A stretch of 64,000 bases of DNA from Streptococcus mitis. GTDB lineage: Bacteria > Bacillota > Bacilli > Lactobacillales > Streptococcaceae. The stretch is from NCBI RefSeq assembly GCF_016658865.1, contig NZ_CP067992.1, positions 267,001 through 331,000 of the forward strand, written 5' to 3'. The notes below the pieces were generated by a model, which was given only the letters and a program-made list of their open reading frames with translations, had not been told where the DNA came from and made no database searches. Position 1 is the stretch's first letter; every line of letters begins with the position of its first letter. Below are positions 28,618 through 38,903 of this stretch, in pieces. The translations under genes were made by a program, and so were the position numbers.

Positions 28618-29181
28618 ATGACAAACACACGTCGACTTTCGACCATTGCGATTTTATCAGCCATCTCATTTGTGCTGATGTACTTTGACTTTCCGCTTTT
28701 ACCAGCGGCGTCCTTCCTCAAGATCGAATTTAGTATCTTGCCAGTCCTTGTGGGCTTGGTGGTCATGGATTTGCCTGCTGCTCTAGGAGTTCTCTTGCTT
28801 CGCTCACTCTTGAAATTGCTTCTTAACAGCCAGGGAGTGAATACTTACATTGGTTTGCCAATGAATATCGTAGCTTTGGGAGTTTTTGTCATCGTATTTG
28901 CTTTGATTTGGAAAAAGGAACGGACAACCCTTCGTTTCCTACTAGGCTCTTTAGCTGGGACTATTGGTTTAACTGTGGCTATGTTGGTTCTCAACTATGT
29001 TTACGCTGTTCCTTTGTACGCTAAGTTTGCTAACTTTGATATTGGAAAAATTTTGGGACTTTCCAACTACCTAATGACTATGGTGTTGCCTTTTAATTTG
29101 ATTGAAGGTGTAATCTTTTCCGTTTCATTCTGGTTGTTGTATGTTCTCTTGAAACCAACCTTAAAACATTATGAGAGATAA
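28618..29181 (+). CDS. ribU: Riboflavin transporter, ECF S component RibU
   Basis: Membrane S component that binds riboflavin and docks on a shared EcfAA'T module encoded elsewhere. The protein has 187 residues with about six hydrophobic segments and the N-terminal ASFLKIEFSILPVLV block typical of RibU. The FMN riboswitch upstream independently supports the substrate. The ATG at 28618 follows TTGGAGGA; an earlier in-frame codon lacks a ribosome site. It overlaps the PAP2 gene by 11 bases. Confidence 0.92.
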   Translation: MTNTRRLSTIAILSAISFVLMYFDFPLLPAASFLKIEFSILPVLVGLVVMDLPAALGVLLLRSLLKLLLNSQGVNTYIGLPMNIVALGVFVIVFALIWKKERTTLRFLLGSLAGTIGLTVAMLVLNYVYAVPLYAKFANFDIGKILGLSNYLMTMVLPFNLIEGVIFSVSFWLLYVLLKPTLKHYER

Positions 29182-29821
29182 ACAAACATTTTTAATGAAG
29201 GGCAGTTTTGCCCTTTTACTTTTCGTTATTCTTGGCTACATGGTCAAATTTTACCCTGAAGCGCTGGTCGGTTTTGACCAACCGATTCAGACTGCCGTTC
29301 GAGGAGACTTGCCAGATTACTTGACTATTCTTTTCAGGGCCATCACACGCTTGATTGATATCCCAGTGATTATCACTTGGGTTGTCATTACAGCTTTTAT
29401 CTTTTATCGTAAGCGATGGAAGATAGAAAGTTTCTTCATGCTAGGAAATCTGGCTTTGGTAGGTCTTTTAATCGTGATCTTTAAAAATGTCTACCAGCGC
29501 CCACGACCGGCTATTTTACACTTGGTTGAGGAGAAGGGATTTTCCTTCCCAAGCGGCCATTCTCTGGCTGTAACCTTGATGGTCGGCTCTCTGATTGTCA
29601 TTCTCAGTCAACGGATGAAAAATCCAGTCTGGAGAAAAATCGTACAAATCGTCCTTGGCCTCTACCTAGTCAGTGTGTTGGTATCAAGGATCTATCTGGG
29701 AGTTCATTATCCATCAGACGTTCTTGCCAGTCTCTGTGTGGGCTTGGGAGTCTTGTTTATCGAATTTCCCTTCTATGACAAGCTGCGCTTCCAATGGCGA
29801 TTTAAAGGCAAGCAGAAGTGA
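29171..29821 (+). CDS. PAP2-family membrane phosphatase
   Basis: A 216-residue polytopic membrane protein of the type 2 phosphatidic acid phosphatase family, which includes undecaprenyl-pyrophosphate phosphatases. The three active-site motifs are all visible: KNVYQRPRP, PSGH (with the catalytic His) and SRIYLGVHYPSD (nucleophile His). Coupled to ribU by overlap. A role in lipid-carrier recycling is likely but not proven by sequence. Confidence 0.88.
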   Translation: MRDKQTFLMKGSFALLLFVILGYMVKFYPEALVGFDQPIQTAVRGDLPDYLTILFRAITRLIDIPVIITWVVITAFIFYRKRWKIESFFMLGNLALVGLLIVIFKNVYQRPRPAILHLVEEKGFSFPSGHSLAVTLMVGSLIVILSQRMKNPVWRKIVQIVLGLYLVSVLVSRIYLGVHYPSDVLASLCVGLGVLFIEFPFYDKLRFQWRFKGKQK

Positions 29822-29848
29822 ATATCAAATTCTCTTGAGGAGAAGGAA

Positions 29849-30268
29849 ATGAAAGTCAACATAAAAGCTCTCCATCCGACTCAACTATACTTATCAGAAA
29901 AGAAACTAGCAGGCATCCAGACACTTTATCAGTCGGCAGAAATAATCAATGTTGCTCCAATCAGTATTCTTGCGTTCGGAGATTACTTGTTGATCACAGA
30001 TGGGCATCACAGGGCTTATCAGGCTTTATTGGCAGGTCGGGATACTATTTCTGCTGAGTGGGATAGAGATGGTGGTGATGAACTATATCATCTCTATGCG
30101 CAAGCCTGCGAAGAAAGAAAAATCTACTCTGTTCTGGATTTAAAAAATCATATCTTAGCTCAAGATGAGTATGAAGCAAAATGGTATAACTGGTGTGATG
30201 GTTTTAATCAAGCAGCAACTCTTTTGTTGAAAAGGAAAGCAGATGAAACAGACCCTACAAATAGATAA
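29849..30268 (+). CDS. ParB/Srx-fold small protein, hypothetical
   Basis: A 139-residue soluble protein. The middle carries ITDGHHRAYQALLAG, the D-G-x-H-R signature of the ParB/sulfiredoxin nucleotide-binding fold found in many stand-alone proteins of unknown role. No HTH or partner ParA is present, so a chromosome-partition role is unlikely. AGGAGAAGGAA precedes the ATG. It overlaps the next gene by 26 bases. Function unknown. Confidence 0.7.
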   Translation: MKVNIKALHPTQLYLSEKKLAGIQTLYQSAEIINVAPISILAFGDYLLITDGHHRAYQALLAGRDTISAEWDRDGGDELYHLYAQACEERKIYSVLDLKNHILAQDEYEAKWYNWCDGFNQAATLLLKRKADETDPTNR

Positions 30269-30722
30269 TTCACTGCGTCTTGTTCCTTATTATAAGGTCA
30301 ATCATTGTGATGAAGCTTTTGCTTGGTATCAGAATGTGGACTTAGTTTACCTCGTAGATGGGGTGAAGCTTCCTTATAGTCAAGAAACTTTGGAAGCTAT
30401 GTATTCCTATTTGGATCAGCATGGTGAGCTTTTTTGGATTGAAGTCAAGGAGAAGGGAGAATGGTTTCCAATTGGGGATGTTACACTATCTCAGGATAAT
30501 CTCCCCATTGTGATTGGGAATTCCGATTACCAACATCGAGGACTTGGAAAAAAGATTCTAAGTACTTTGATTGAATTGGCTCGAGTAAAAGGATGGAAAG
30601 AATTGAGAGTCAAGGAAATCTACACCTACAATCATGCTTCTAGGAGGTGTTTCAAGTCGCTTGGATTTGTGGAAAATGGAGCAACAGAAAAAGGAACGAG
30701 TTTTATACTGAAATTAGTCTAA
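30243..30722 (+). CDS. GNAT-family N-acetyltransferase
   Basis: A 159-residue acetyltransferase of the GNAT fold; the acetyl-CoA pyrophosphate loop is seen as NSDYQHRGLGKKIL, followed by the motif B region around YTYNHASRRCFKSLGF. The first ATG follows AAAGGAAAGC within the preceding gene. The substrate cannot be predicted. Followed by the pheS promoter and T-box. Confidence 0.82.
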   Translation: MKQTLQIDNSLRLVPYYKVNHCDEAFAWYQNVDLVYLVDGVKLPYSQETLEAMYSYLDQHGELFWIEVKEKGEWFPIGDVTLSQDNLPIVIGNSDYQHRGLGKKILSTLIELARVKGWKELRVKEIYTYNHASRRCFKSLGFVENGATEKGTSFILKLV

Positions 30723-30728
30723 TCTAAC

Positions 30729-30757
30729 TTGTTTTTTAACTAAAAATCTGATAAACT
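30729..30757 (+). promoter_or_regulatory. Promoter of the pheST T-box transcript
   Basis: TTGTTT, 17 bases, then TAAACT. Confidence 0.6.
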
Positions 30758-30763
30758 AAGTAG

Positions 30764-30965
30764 TAATTGAATAGGAATCCGCAAGACTAGTAACTCAAGA
30801 GAAGTATATCAGGGAGGAGAGCCGTGACTGCAAGCTCTCTATATGAAAGCTGGGTGAATTCACTTGCGCATGGATTTAGAAATGAAGGTCTGACTTGTCA
30901 GATGAAAACGGATGGTACCGCGTGTCAACGCTCCGAGTGGAGTTTTTGGCATGTGGTTTTCTTTT
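30764..30965 (+). promoter_or_regulatory. T-box riboswitch (Phe) upstream of pheS
   Basis: The T-box sequence GATGGTACCGCG is at 30911-30922. The stem I specifier loop shows a TTC (Phe) codon at 30859-30861 within GGTGAATTCACTT, consistent with the downstream synthetase. After the T-box a hairpin (arms around 30926-30934 and 30939-30948) followed by a T-rich tract acts as terminator. Uncharged tRNA-Phe would favour read-through into pheS. Confidence 0.93.
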
Positions 30966-30992
30966 TATCTACGAGAGACTGATGGAGGAATT

Positions 30993-32039
30993 ATGTCAAC
31001 TATTGAAGAACAATTAAAAGCGCTTCGTGAAGAAACGCTGGCTAGCTTGAAGCAGATTACTGCTGAAAATGAAAAAGAGATGCAAGATTTGCGTGTCTCA
31101 GTCCTTGGTAAAAAGGGTTCGCTCACTGAAATCCTCAAAGGGATGAAAGATGTTTCTGCTGAGATGCGTCCAATTATTGGGAAACACGTCAATGAAGCTC
31201 GTGATGTCTTGACAGCTGCCTTTGAAGAAACAGCTAAGCTTTTGGAAGAAAAGAAAGTTGCAGCTCAATTAGCAAGTGAGAGTATCGATGTGACCCTTCC
31301 AGGTCGTCCTGTTGCGACTGGTCACCGTCATGTCCTCACACAAACCAGTGAAGAAATCGAAGATATTTTCATTGGGATGGGTTACCAAGTTGTGGATGGT
31401 TTTGAAGTGGAGCAAGATTACTATAACTTTGAACGTATGAACCTTCCAAAAGACCACCCAGCTCGTGATATGCAGGATACTTTCTATATCACTGAAGAAA
31501 TCTTGCTCCGTACCCACACGTCTCCAGTGCAGGCGCGTGCTATGGATGCCCATGATTTCTCTAAAGGTCCTTTGAAAATGATCTCACCAGGGCGTGTGTT
31601 CCGTCGTGATACGGACGATGCAACCCACAGTCACCAGTTCCACCAAATCGAAGGCTTGGTTGTTGGAAAGAACATCTCTATGGCTGACCTTCAAGGAACC
31701 CTTCAGTTGATTGTGCAAAAAATGTTCGGTGAAGAGCGTCAAATTCGTTTGCGTCCATCTTATTTCCCATTCACAGAGCCATCTGTTGAAGTGGATGTTT
31801 CTTGCTTCAAGTGTGGTGGAGAAGGATGTAACGTATGTAAGAAAACTGGTTGGATCGAAATTATGGGTGCCGGTATGGTTCACCCACGTGTCCTTGAAAT
31901 GAGTGGTATCGATGCGACTGTTTACTCTGGATTTGCCTTTGGTCTTGGACAAGAGCGTGTAGCTATGCTCCGTTATGGAATCAACGATATCCGTGGATTC
32001 TACCAAGGAGATGTCCGCTTCTCAGAACAGTTTAAATAA
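30993..32039 (+). CDS. pheS: Phenylalanine-tRNA ligase alpha subunit
   Basis: Catalytic subunit of the (alpha-beta)2 enzyme that charges tRNA-Phe. The 348-residue protein has an N-terminal coiled-coil (about 1-85) that grips tRNA, then a class II core: motif 2 GRVFRRD...[10 protein letters not shown] and motif 3 [14 protein letters not shown]. The ATG at 30993 follows ATGGAGGAA; a longer in-frame reading would begin inside the T-box terminator. A GNAT gene is inserted between it and pheT, as in other streptococci. Confidence 0.96.
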   Translation: MSTIEEQLKALREETLASLKQITAENEKEMQDLRVSVLGKKGSLTEILKGMKDVSAEMRPIIGKHVNEARDVLTAAFEETAKLLEEKKVAAQLASESIDVTLPGRPVATGHRHVLTQTSEEIEDIFIGMGYQVVDGFEVEQDYYNFERMNLPKDHPARDMQDTFYITEEILLRTHTSPVQARAMDAHDFSKGPLKMISPGRVFRRDTDDATHSHQFHQIEGLVVGKNISMADLQGTLQLIVQKMFGEERQIRLRPSYFPFTEPSVEVDVSCFKCGGEGCNVCKKTGWIEIMGAGMVHPRVLEMSGIDATVYSGFAFGLGQERVAMLRYGINDIRGFYQGDVRFSEQFK

Positions 32040-32548
32040 TGATTAGAAAAGTAGAAATGGCAGATGTTGAGGTGTTGGCTAAAATTGCCAAACAAACCTT
32101 TCGTGAAACATTTGCTTATGATAATACGGAAGAGCAGTTACAGGAATACTTTGAAGAGGCTTATAGTCTGAGAGTTTTGTCAACTGAGTTGGAAAATCCT
32201 GACTCTGAAATCTATTTCATTATGCATGAAGAGGAGATAGCCGGTTTTCTCAAAGTCAACTGGGGAATTGCTCAGACTGAGAGAAAATTAGAGGATGCTT
32301 TTGAAATTCAACGCCTTTATGTGCTACAAAGATACCAAGGATTTGGGTTTGGTAAGCAACTGTTTGAATTCGCTCTTGAACTTGCTACCAAAAATAGTTT
32401 TTCTTGGGCTTGGTTAGGTGTTTGGGAGCATAATACAAAAGCTCAAGCGTTTTATAATCGATATGGTTTTGAAAAATTTAGCCAACATCATTTTATGGTT
32501 GGTCAAAAAGTAGATACGGATTGGTTACTGAGAAAGAAATTAAGGTAA
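32039..32548 (+). CDS. GNAT-family N-acetyltransferase between pheS and pheT
   Basis: A 169-residue GNAT enzyme: the CoA loop is RYQGFGFGKQLFEFALELA, with ENNTKAQAFYNRYGF-type motif B (here EHNTKAQAFYNRYGF). The start codon overlaps the pheS stop by one base (TAATG), so it is translationally coupled and controlled by the same T-box. The protein or small-molecule substrate is unknown. Confidence 0.85.
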   Translation: MIRKVEMADVEVLAKIAKQTFRETFAYDNTEEQLQEYFEEAYSLRVLSTELENPDSEIYFIMHEEEIAGFLKVNWGIAQTERKLEDAFEIQRLYVLQRYQGFGFGKQLFEFALELATKNSFSWAWLGVWEHNTKAQAFYNRYGFEKFSQHHFMVGQKVDTDWLLRKKLR

Positions 32549-32624
32549 GAAGATGATTCTTCTATTGAAATGATAGGAAAGGAAAAGAACTAGAGTGGCA
32601 ACTGTCATTCTGGAGAACTAAATT

Positions 32625-35030
32625 ATGCTTGTATCTTATAAATGGTTAAAAGAATTGGTGGACATTGATGTGCCATCACAAGAGTTGGCTGAAAAAATGT
32701 CAACTACAGGGATCGAGGTAGAAGGTGTTGAATCACCTGCTGCTGGTCTCTCAAAAATTGTCGTCGGTGAGGTCTTGTCTTGCGAAGATGTGCCAGAAAC
32801 TCACCTCCATGTTTGTCAGGTTAACGTTGGCGAAGAAGAAGCCCGTCAAATCGTTTGTGGTGCACCGAATGTGCGTGCTGGTATCAAGGTTATGGTGGCT
32901 CTTCCAGGAGCTCGCATCGCTGACAATTACAAGATCAAAAAAGGAAAAATCCGTGGTTTAGAGTCACTTGGAATGATCTGTTCGCTTGGTGAACTGGGAA
33001 TTTCTGACTCAGTTGTGCCTAAGGAATTCGCAGATGGCCTCCAAATCTTGCCAGAAAGTGCCGTTCCTGGAGATGAAGTCTTCTCATATCTAGACTTGGA
33101 TGATGAAATCATCGAACTTTCTATCACACCCAACCGTGCGGATGCCCTTTCTATGCGTGGAGTGGCTCACGAGGTGGCAGCTATCTATGATAAGGCAGTC
33201 AACTTTAAACAATTTACTCTTTCAGAAACTGACCAAGCTGCGGCAGATGCACTTTCTGTGGGCATTGAGACAGACAAGGCGCCTTACTATGCCGCTCGTA
33301 TCTTGGATAATGTGACCATCGCACCAAGTCCACAATGGTTGCAAAACCTTCTCATGAACGAAGGAATCCGTCCAATCAATAACGTAGTGGACGTGACCAA
33401 CTACATCCTTCTCTACTTTGGTCAACCAATGCATGCCTTTGACTTGGATACCTTTGAAGGAACTGACATTCGTGTGCGTGAAGCGCGTGCTGGTGAAAAA
33501 TTAGTGACCTTGGATGGTGAAGAACGTGACTTGGAAACAAATGACCTAGTCATCACTGTCGCAGACAAGCCAGTAGCTCTTGCAGGTGTCATGGGCGGTC
33601 AAGCAACAGAAATCTCTGAGAAATCTAGTCGTGTCGTCCTTGAAGCTGCAGTCTTCAACGGAAAATCAATCCGTAAGACCAGCGGTCGTCTTAACCTTCG
33701 TTCTGAGTCATCTTCTCGCTTTGAAAAAGGCATCAATGTGGCAACTGTTAACGAAGCTCTTGATGCGGCGGCTAGCATGATTGCAGAACTTGCAGGTGCG
33801 ACGGTGCGCAAAGGCATCGTTTCAGCGGGTGAGCTTGATACCTCTGATGTGGAAGTTTCTTCAACTCTTGCTGATGTTAACCGTGTCCTCGGAACTGATC
33901 TTTCTTATGCTGATGTAGAAGACGTCTTCCGTCGTCTTGGATTTGGTCTTTCTGGAAATGCAGATAGCTTCACAGTTAGCGTACCACGTCGTCGTTGGGA
34001 TATCACTATCGAAGCAGACCTCTTTGAAGAAATCGCTCGTATCTATGGTTATGACCGCTTGCCAACCAGCCTTCCAAAAGACGATGGGACAGCTGGTGAA
34101 TTGACTGCGACACAAAAACTCCGCCGTCAAGTTCGTACCATTGCTGAAGGAGCAGGTTTGACAGAAATCATTACCTACGCTCTAACAACTCCTGAAAAAG
34201 CAGTCGAGTTTACGGCTCAACCAAGTAACCTTACTGAACTCATGTGGCCAATGACAGTGGACCGTTCTGTCCTCCGTCAAAATATGGTGTCTGGTATCCT
34301 TGATACTGTTGCTTACAACGTGGCTCGTAAGAATAAAAACTTGGCTCTTTATGAAATCGGAAAAGTCTTTGAGCAAACTGGTAATCCAAAAGAAGAACTT
34401 CCAAATGAGATTAACAGCTTTGCCTTTGCCTTGACAGGCTTGGTTGCTGAAAAAGATTTCCAAACAGCAGCAGTTCCAGTTGATTTCTTCTATGCTAAGG
34501 GAATCCTTGAAGCCCTCTTTGCTCGTTTGGGAATCCAAGTAACCTATACGGCAACATCTGAAATCGCTAGCCTTCACCCAGGACGTACAGCCGTGATTTC
34601 ACTCGGTGACCAAGTTCTTGGTTTCCTTGGGCAAGTGCATCCAGTCACTGCTAAGGCCTACGATATTCCAGAAACGTATGTAGCTGAGCTTAACCTTTCA
34701 GCCATCGAAGCTGCCCTTCAACCAGCTACTCCATTTGTGGAAATTACTAAATTCCCAGCAGTTAGCCGTGACGTTGCCCTTCTCCTTAAGGCAGAAGTGA
34801 CTCACCAAGAAGTTGTGGACGCTATCCAAGCTGCCGGTGTGAAACGTTTGACAGATATCAAACTCTTTGACGTTTTCTCAGGCGAAAAATTGGGACTTGG
34901 TATGAAGTCAATGGCTTATAGCTTGACTTTCCAAAATCCAGAAGACAGCTTAACGGACGAAGAAGTCGCACGCTATATGGAAAAAATCCAAGCGTCTCTC
35001 GAAGAAAAAGTCAATGCAGAAGTGCGTTAA
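32625..35030 (+). CDS. pheT: Phenylalanine-tRNA ligase beta subunit
   Basis: Partner subunit of PheS, 801 residues, with the standard domain order: N-terminal tRNA-binding domain (about 40-150, [21 protein letters not shown]), the B3/B4 editing domain (about 215-395), B5 (about 400-480), the catalytic-like core (about 490-690) and the C-terminal anticodon-binding FDX-ACB domain (about 708-801, [15 protein letters not shown]). Last gene of the T-box operon, with a terminator directly after. Confidence 0.96.
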   Translation: MLVSYKWLKELVDIDVPSQELAEKMSTTGIEVEGVESPAAGLSKIVVGEVLSCEDVPETHLHVCQVNVGEEEARQIVCGAPNVRAGIKVMVALPGARIADNYKIKKGKIRGLESLGMICSLGELGISDSVVPKEFADGLQILPESAVPGDEVFSYLDLDDEIIELSITPNRADALSMRGVAHEVAAIYDKAVNFKQFTLSETDQAAADALSVGIETDKAPYYAARILDNVTIAPSPQWLQNLLMNEGIRPINNVVDVTNYILLYFGQPMHAFDLDTFEGTDIRVREARAGEKLVTLDGEERDLETNDLVITVADKPVALAGVMGGQATEISEKSSRVVLEAAVFNGKSIRKTSGRLNLRSESSSRFEKGINVATVNEALDAAASMIAELAGATVRKGIVSAGELDTSDVEVSSTLADVNRVLGTDLSYADVEDVFRRLGFGLSGNADSFTVSVPRRRWDITIEADLFEEIARIYGYDRLPTSLPKDDGTAGELTATQKLRRQVRTIAEGAGLTEIITYALTTPEKAVEFTAQPSNLTELMWPMTVDRSVLRQNMVSGILDTVAYNVARKNKNLALYEIGKVFEQTGNPKEELPNEINSFAFALTGLVAEKDFQTAAVPVDFFYAKGILEALFARLGIQVTYTATSEIASLHPGRTAVISLGDQVLGFLGQVHPVTAKAYDIPETYVAELNLSAIEAALQPATPFVEITKFPAVSRDVALLLKAEVTHQEVVDAIQAAGVKRLTDIKLFDVFSGEKLGLGMKSMAYSLTFQNPEDSLTDEEVARYMEKIQASLEEKVNAEVR

Positions 35031-35036
35031 AGTATC

Positions 35037-35064
35037 AATCCATCCTTCGGGGTGGATTTTTGCT
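35037..35064 (+). terminator. Terminator of the pheS-pheT operon
   Basis: A 9-bp stem (35037-35045 with 35050-35058) closed by TTCG and followed by a T-rich tail. Confidence 0.88.
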
Positions 35065-35209
35065 TTTCAAATAACAATTCAGGATCAAAAATAGACAGTT
35101 GAGGAACAGAGAAGATAAATTGGAGTTTACCAGTGTATAATGTACTCATAACTCAAAGTACCCTAAGATTTTTTACTAAAATGAGGATGATAAAAATGGA
35201 CAGAAATCA

Positions 35210-35238
35210 TTGTAAAGGCTATCAAAAAGGAGTATAAT
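35210..35238 (+). promoter_or_regulatory. Promoter of the ABC exporter pair
   Basis: TTGTAA, 17 bases, then a perfect TATAAT; the ribosome site GGAGGTGAAAG directly precedes the ATG at 35266. A second TATAAT lies at 35136 without a good -35 box. Confidence 0.72.
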
Positions 35239-35265
35239 GAGTGCAAGACATTTCGGAGGTGAAAG

Positions 35266-36159
35266 ATGCTAGAAGTAAGAAGTCTAGAGAAAAGTTTTGG
35301 ACCCAAGCAAGTTTTGTTTGGTATTGACTTTCAAGCGCGACCAGGTCGTATTTTGGGACTAGTCGGGAAAAATGGTGCTGGGAAGACAACGATTTTCCAC
35401 AGTATTTTGAAGTTTTTAGAATATCAAGGAGAAATTAGTCTGGATGGTCAGGATATTCGTCAGGAGACCTATGCTCGGATTGGCTATCTGCCTGAAGAAC
35501 GCAGTCTCATGCCTAAATTGACAGTCCTTGAACAAGTTCGTTACTTGGCGACGCTAAAAGGTATGGATGCCAAGGAGATCAAGGAAAAACTCCCTCAATG
35601 GATGAAGAGGTTGGAAGTGAAAGGAAAGTTGACAGATAAAATTAAGAGTCTGTCAAAAGGAAATCAGCAGAAGATTCAGCTCATTATTACTCTGATTCAT
35701 GAACCAGACTTGATTATCTTGGATGAGCCTTTCAGTGGATTGGACCCAGTCAATACCGAATTACTCAAGCAAGTTATTTTTCAGGAAAAAGAGCGTGGAG
35801 CAACCATTATCTTTTCTGACCATGTCATGACCAATGTCGAGGAACTTTGTGACGATATTCTGATGATTCGAGATGGTCGTGTAGTCTTGCATGGGCCAGT
35901 CCAGGATGTCCGCAATCAATACGGGAAAACGCGTCTCTTTGTTTCAAGTGAACGAAGCAAGGAAGAATTGGAAAGTCTTCCTCATGTCAAACAGGTGAGC
36001 TTGACCAAACAAGGCAGTTGGAAATTGATCCTAGATGACGAGAGCGCTGGAAGGGAACTCTTCCCAATCTTGACTCAGGGGCAATATATCGCAACCTTTG
36101 ACCAACAAGCGCCAACAATTGATGAAATCTTTAAACTAGAATCAGGGGTGGAAGTATGA
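35266..36159 (+). CDS. ABC exporter ATPase (NatA-like)
   Basis: A 297-residue ATPase with Walker A GKNGAGKTT, signature LSKGNQQKIQLI (the S-K-G-N variant seen in ABC-2 exporters), Walker B LIILDEPFSGLDP and a C-terminal regulatory extension (about 215-297) typical of the NatA/EcsA group. It overlaps the permease gene by four bases. The substrate is unknown; the partner resembles NatB-type sodium or peptide exporters. Confidence 0.87.
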   Translation: MLEVRSLEKSFGPKQVLFGIDFQARPGRILGLVGKNGAGKTTIFHSILKFLEYQGEISLDGQDIRQETYARIGYLPEERSLMPKLTVLEQVRYLATLKGMDAKEIKEKLPQWMKRLEVKGKLTDKIKSLSKGNQQKIQLIITLIHEPDLIILDEPFSGLDPVNTELLKQVIFQEKERGATIIFSDHVMTNVEELCDDILMIRDGRVVLHGPVQDVRNQYGKTRLFVSSERSKEELESLPHVKQVSLTKQGSWKLILDDESAGRELFPILTQGQYIATFDQQAPTIDEIFKLESGVEV

Positions 36160-37355
36160 GCAATATGTGGGTTGTAATGAAGGAAACCTATCTTCGACAT
36201 GTCAAATCGTGGAGTTTCTTCTTTATGGTGATTTCACCATTCTTGTTTATCGGTCTCTCTGGAGGAATTGGCTATCTCCAAGGCTCTTCTATGGCCAAAA
36301 ATAGTAAGATAGCAGTAGTAACAACTGTGCCATCTGTGGAAGATGGGCTCAAGGGTACTAATGGTATCAACTTTGATTATAAGGATGAAGCCAGTGCCCA
36401 AGCTGCTATCAAAGATGAGAAAATCAAGGGTTACCTAACTATTGATCAAGAGGATAGTGTCATCAAAGCCGTTTACTATGGTGAAACTTCTCTTGAAACA
36501 GGCATCAAGCTAGCAGTAACCAATAAACTCAATGAGTTTCAAGCTCAACTCAATCGCTCGGCGGCTAATTTGTCCCAAGAGCAGGAAAAGCGCCTGAGTC
36601 AAACCGTTGACTTTACGGAGAAGATTGATGAATCCAAGGAAAACAAAAAAATTGTTCAAACCATTGCGGCCGCAGGGCTTGGTTTCTTCCTCTATATGAT
36701 TTTGATTACCTATGCTAGTGTCACTGCCCAGGAAGTAGCTAGTGAGAAAGGAACCAAAATCATGGAGGTGGTCTTCTCTAGTATCCGAGCTAGCCATTAT
36801 TTCTACGCTCGCATGCTGGCTCTGCTTCTTGTGATTTTGACCCATATCGGCATCTATGTCGTAGGTGGTCTCGCTGCCATTCTGCTCTTTAAGGATTTGC
36901 CATTATTAGCCCAGTTTGGTATTTTGGACCATTTAGGAGATGCTTTCTCTCTAAATACCTTGCTCTTTATTTTAGTCAGTCTCTTTATGTACGTAGTTTT
37001 GGCAGCCTTCCTAGGTTCCATGGTTTCTCGTCCTGAGGATGCAGGAAAAGCCTTGTCACCTTTGATGATTGTGATTGTGGTAGGTTTTGTGGGGGTTACT
37101 GCCCTAGGCTCTGCAGGGGACAATTTGATTTTGAAAATTGGTTCTTATATTCCCTTTATTTCGACTTTCTTCATGCCATTTAGAGCTATTAATGGCTATG
37201 CAAATGGGTTAGAAGCTTGGATTTCGCTTGCTATTACGATTGCTTTTGCAGTAATTGCAACAGTCTTTATTGGGCGTATGTATGCTAGTCTCGTTCTGCA
37301 GACAGATGATTTAGGTCCTTGGAAAACATTTAAACGTGCCTTATCTTATAAATAG
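36156..37355 (+). CDS. ABC exporter permease (ABC-2 type, NatB-like)
   Basis: A 399-residue membrane protein: one N-terminal helix (about 20-40), an extracytoplasmic domain (about 45-165, including a stretch with INFDYKDEASAQAAIKDEKI as in NatB/YhaP), then five to six C-terminal helices starting at IVQTIAAAGLGFFLYMILITYA. ABC2_membrane_3 layout. Works with the ATPase just upstream. A GC-rich terminator follows. Confidence 0.86.
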   Translation: MSNMWVVMKETYLRHVKSWSFFFMVISPFLFIGLSGGIGYLQGSSMAKNSKIAVVTTVPSVEDGLKGTNGINFDYKDEASAQAAIKDEKIKGYLTIDQEDSVIKAVYYGETSLETGIKLAVTNKLNEFQAQLNRSAANLSQEQEKRLSQTVDFTEKIDESKENKKIVQTIAAAGLGFFLYMILITYASVTAQEVASEKGTKIMEVVFSSIRASHYFYARMLALLLVILTHIGIYVVGGLAAILLFKDLPLLAQFGILDHLGDAFSLNTLLFILVSLFMYVVLAAFLGSMVSRPEDAGKALSPLMIVIVVGFVGVTALGSAGDNLILKIGSYIPFISTFFMPFRAINGYANGLEAWISLAITIAFAVIATVFIGRMYASLVLQTDDLGPWKTFKRALSYK

Positions 37356-37360
37356 AAGAG

Positions 37361-37382
37361 CCTCGCGAAAGCGAGGTTTTTT
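37361..37382 (+). terminator. Terminator after the ABC exporter
   Basis: CCTCGC-GAAA-GCGAGG followed by six Ts. Confidence 0.92.
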
Positions 37383-37426
37383 AGAGATAAAAAGAGTGGA
37401 ATTCAGAAAAATATTTTTCATATCTA

Positions 37427-37456
37427 TTGACTTTTAGGGGTGAAATTTGGTATTAT
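37427..37456 (+). promoter_or_regulatory. Promoter of rplM-rpsI
   Basis: TTGACT, 18 bases, then TGGTATTAT spacing (TATTAT at 37451-37456 with TGG before it). Confidence 0.78.
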
Positions 37457-37462
37457 AGTAGG

Positions 37463-37570
37463 CGGTATTGTTTACCCCATTTGAAAGGCCCCGGAACCTT
37501 CCAAATACTTTTCGATGGGAAGGAACACCCATCACCGTAAACAAAAATCGAACTATATATAGGAGAAATC
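37463..37570 (+). promoter_or_regulatory. rplM leader RNA, probable L13 autoregulatory site
   Basis: The leader of just over 100 nt between promoter and rplM contains paired segments (CCTTCC with GGAAGG, GATGGG with CCCATC) in the position where Firmicutes carry an L13-binding leader. Class membership is recalled, not tested. Confidence 0.5.
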
Positions 37571-38017
37571 ATGAACAAAACAACATTTATGGCTAAACCA
37601 GGCCAAGTTGAACGTAAATGGTACGTAGTTGACGCAACTGATGTACCACTTGGACGTCTTTCTGCAGTAGTTGCTAGCGTACTTCGCGGAAAAAACAAAC
37701 CAACATTTACACCACACACTGATACAGGTGACTTTGTGATTGTTATCAATGCTGAAAAAGTTAAATTGACTGGTAAAAAAGCAACTGATAAAATCTACTA
37801 CACTCACTCAAACCACCCAGGTGGATTGAAACAAATCTCTGCAGGTGAACTTCGTTCTAAAAATGCAGTACGTTTGATCGAGAAATCAGTTAAAGGTATG
37901 CTTCCACACAATACACTTGGACGCGCTCAAGGTATGAAGTTGAAAGTATTTGTTGGAGCTGAGCACACTCACGCTGCACAACAACCAGAAGTTCTTGATA
38001 TTTCAGGACTTATCTAA
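37571..38017 (+). CDS. rplM: 50S ribosomal protein L13
   Basis: A 148-residue ribosomal protein that binds domain II of 23S rRNA early in assembly. Diagnostic blocks: [20 protein letters not shown] at the N-terminus, [18 protein letters not shown], and the L13 signature around [20 protein letters not shown] precedes the ATG. Operon with rpsI, as in nearly all bacteria. Confidence 0.98.
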   Translation: MNKTTFMAKPGQVERKWYVVDATDVPLGRLSAVVASVLRGKNKPTFTPHTDTGDFVIVINAEKVKLTGKKATDKIYYTHSNHPGGLKQISAGELRSKNAVRLIEKSVKGMLPHNTLGRAQGMKLKVFVGAEHTHAAQQPEVLDISGLI

Positions 38018-38035
38018 GGAAAGGAACAATAAAGT

Positions 38036-38428
38036 ATGTCACAAGCACAATATGCAGGTACTGGACGTCGTAAAAACGCTGTTGCACGCGTTCGCCTTGT
38101 TCCAGGAACTGGTAAAATCACTGTTAACAAAAAAGATGTTGAAGAGTACATCCCACACGCTGACCTTCGTCTTGTCATTAACCAACCATTTGCAGTTACT
38201 TCAACTGCAGGTTCATACGACGTTTTCGTTAACGTTGTAGGTGGTGGATACGCTGGTCAATCAGGAGCTATCCGTCACGGTATCGCTCGTGCCCTTCTTC
38301 AAGTAGACCCAGACTTCCGCGATTCATTGAAACGCGCAGGACTTCTTACACGTGACTCACGTAAAGTTGAACGTAAGAAACCAGGTCTTAAGAAAGCTCG
38401 TAAAGCATCACAATTCTCAAAACGTTAA
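38036..38428 (+). CDS. rpsI: 30S ribosomal protein S9
   Basis: A 130-residue ribosomal protein near the P site. It has the N-terminal [14 protein letters not shown] block, the signature [19 protein letters not shown], and the basic C-terminal tail ending SQFSKR, whose last Arg contacts P-site tRNA; the tail is intact. This gene's end marks the boundary between core chromosome and the accessory island. Confidence 0.98.
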   Translation: MSQAQYAGTGRRKNAVARVRLVPGTGKITVNKKDVEEYIPHADLRLVINQPFAVTSTAGSYDVFVNVVGGGYAGQSGAIRHGIARALLQVDPDFRDSLKRAGLLTRDSRKVERKKPGLKKARKASQFSKR

Positions 38429-38452
38429 TCAATACGATTATATCAACGTTTC

Positions 38453-38490
38453 AAAGCACTCAAGAGTTTACCTCATGGGTGCTTTTTTCT
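38453..38490 (+). terminator. Terminator of rplM-rpsI
   Basis: A 9-bp stem (38453-38461 with 38477-38485, one G-T pair) leading into a T6 tract. Confidence 0.82.
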
Positions 38491-38535
38491 ATACTTTCTA
38501 AAAAAGTTTGCCCTAAAATTTGCCCTAAAATTACC

Positions 38536-38903
38536 CTACTTGTTTTTAAGATGTTGGTAGGCAACTTGTCCAGCAGATAATGGAACTATGTTTGAAGCAT
38601 TAACATAAGTTTTAGTTGTAATTGTATCGCTATGAGTTAATGCTTCAGAAATAGCTTCTAAGCTCATTCCTGCTTGTTTAGCAAGCGTGGCCCCTGTATG
38701 TCGTAATTTGTGAGGTGTAGCATGTGCCAGTTCTTTATGTCACTTTCTAATACTTTTCATTTTATTGTTCGGATAGTCAGCATGTAAAGGCTTATTGATG
38801 TTTCCTTTTGTGTCGATATATGTAAAAACAAATTGTTCTGGATTACTGATGATGCCAAACCTTGCTAGTTCATATTTTTGTTGTTCTTTCATTAGTATCT
38901 GAG
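38536..38903 (-). pseudogene. Tyrosine recombinase (integrase) C-terminal remnant with an in-frame stop
   Basis: The minus strand encodes about 120 residues of an integrase catalytic domain. HKLRHTGATLAKQAG carries the second catalytic Arg, LTHSD the following His, and TKTYVN the nucleophile Tyr. A TGA interrupts the frame before the HKEL segment (IRK-stop-HKEL), where related integrases have Trp. The N-terminal half is missing. The stop lies in a TTTGCCC-repeat stretch typical of DNA behind phage or ICE integrase genes. It is therefore a dead integrase left beside rpsI. Confidence 0.85.

Noticed and set aside
35197..35238. Small 13-codon gene MDRNHCKGYQKGV before the ABC exporter
   Set aside because: Its end overlaps the -10 box of the exporter promoter and it has no recognisable partner or conservation clue.
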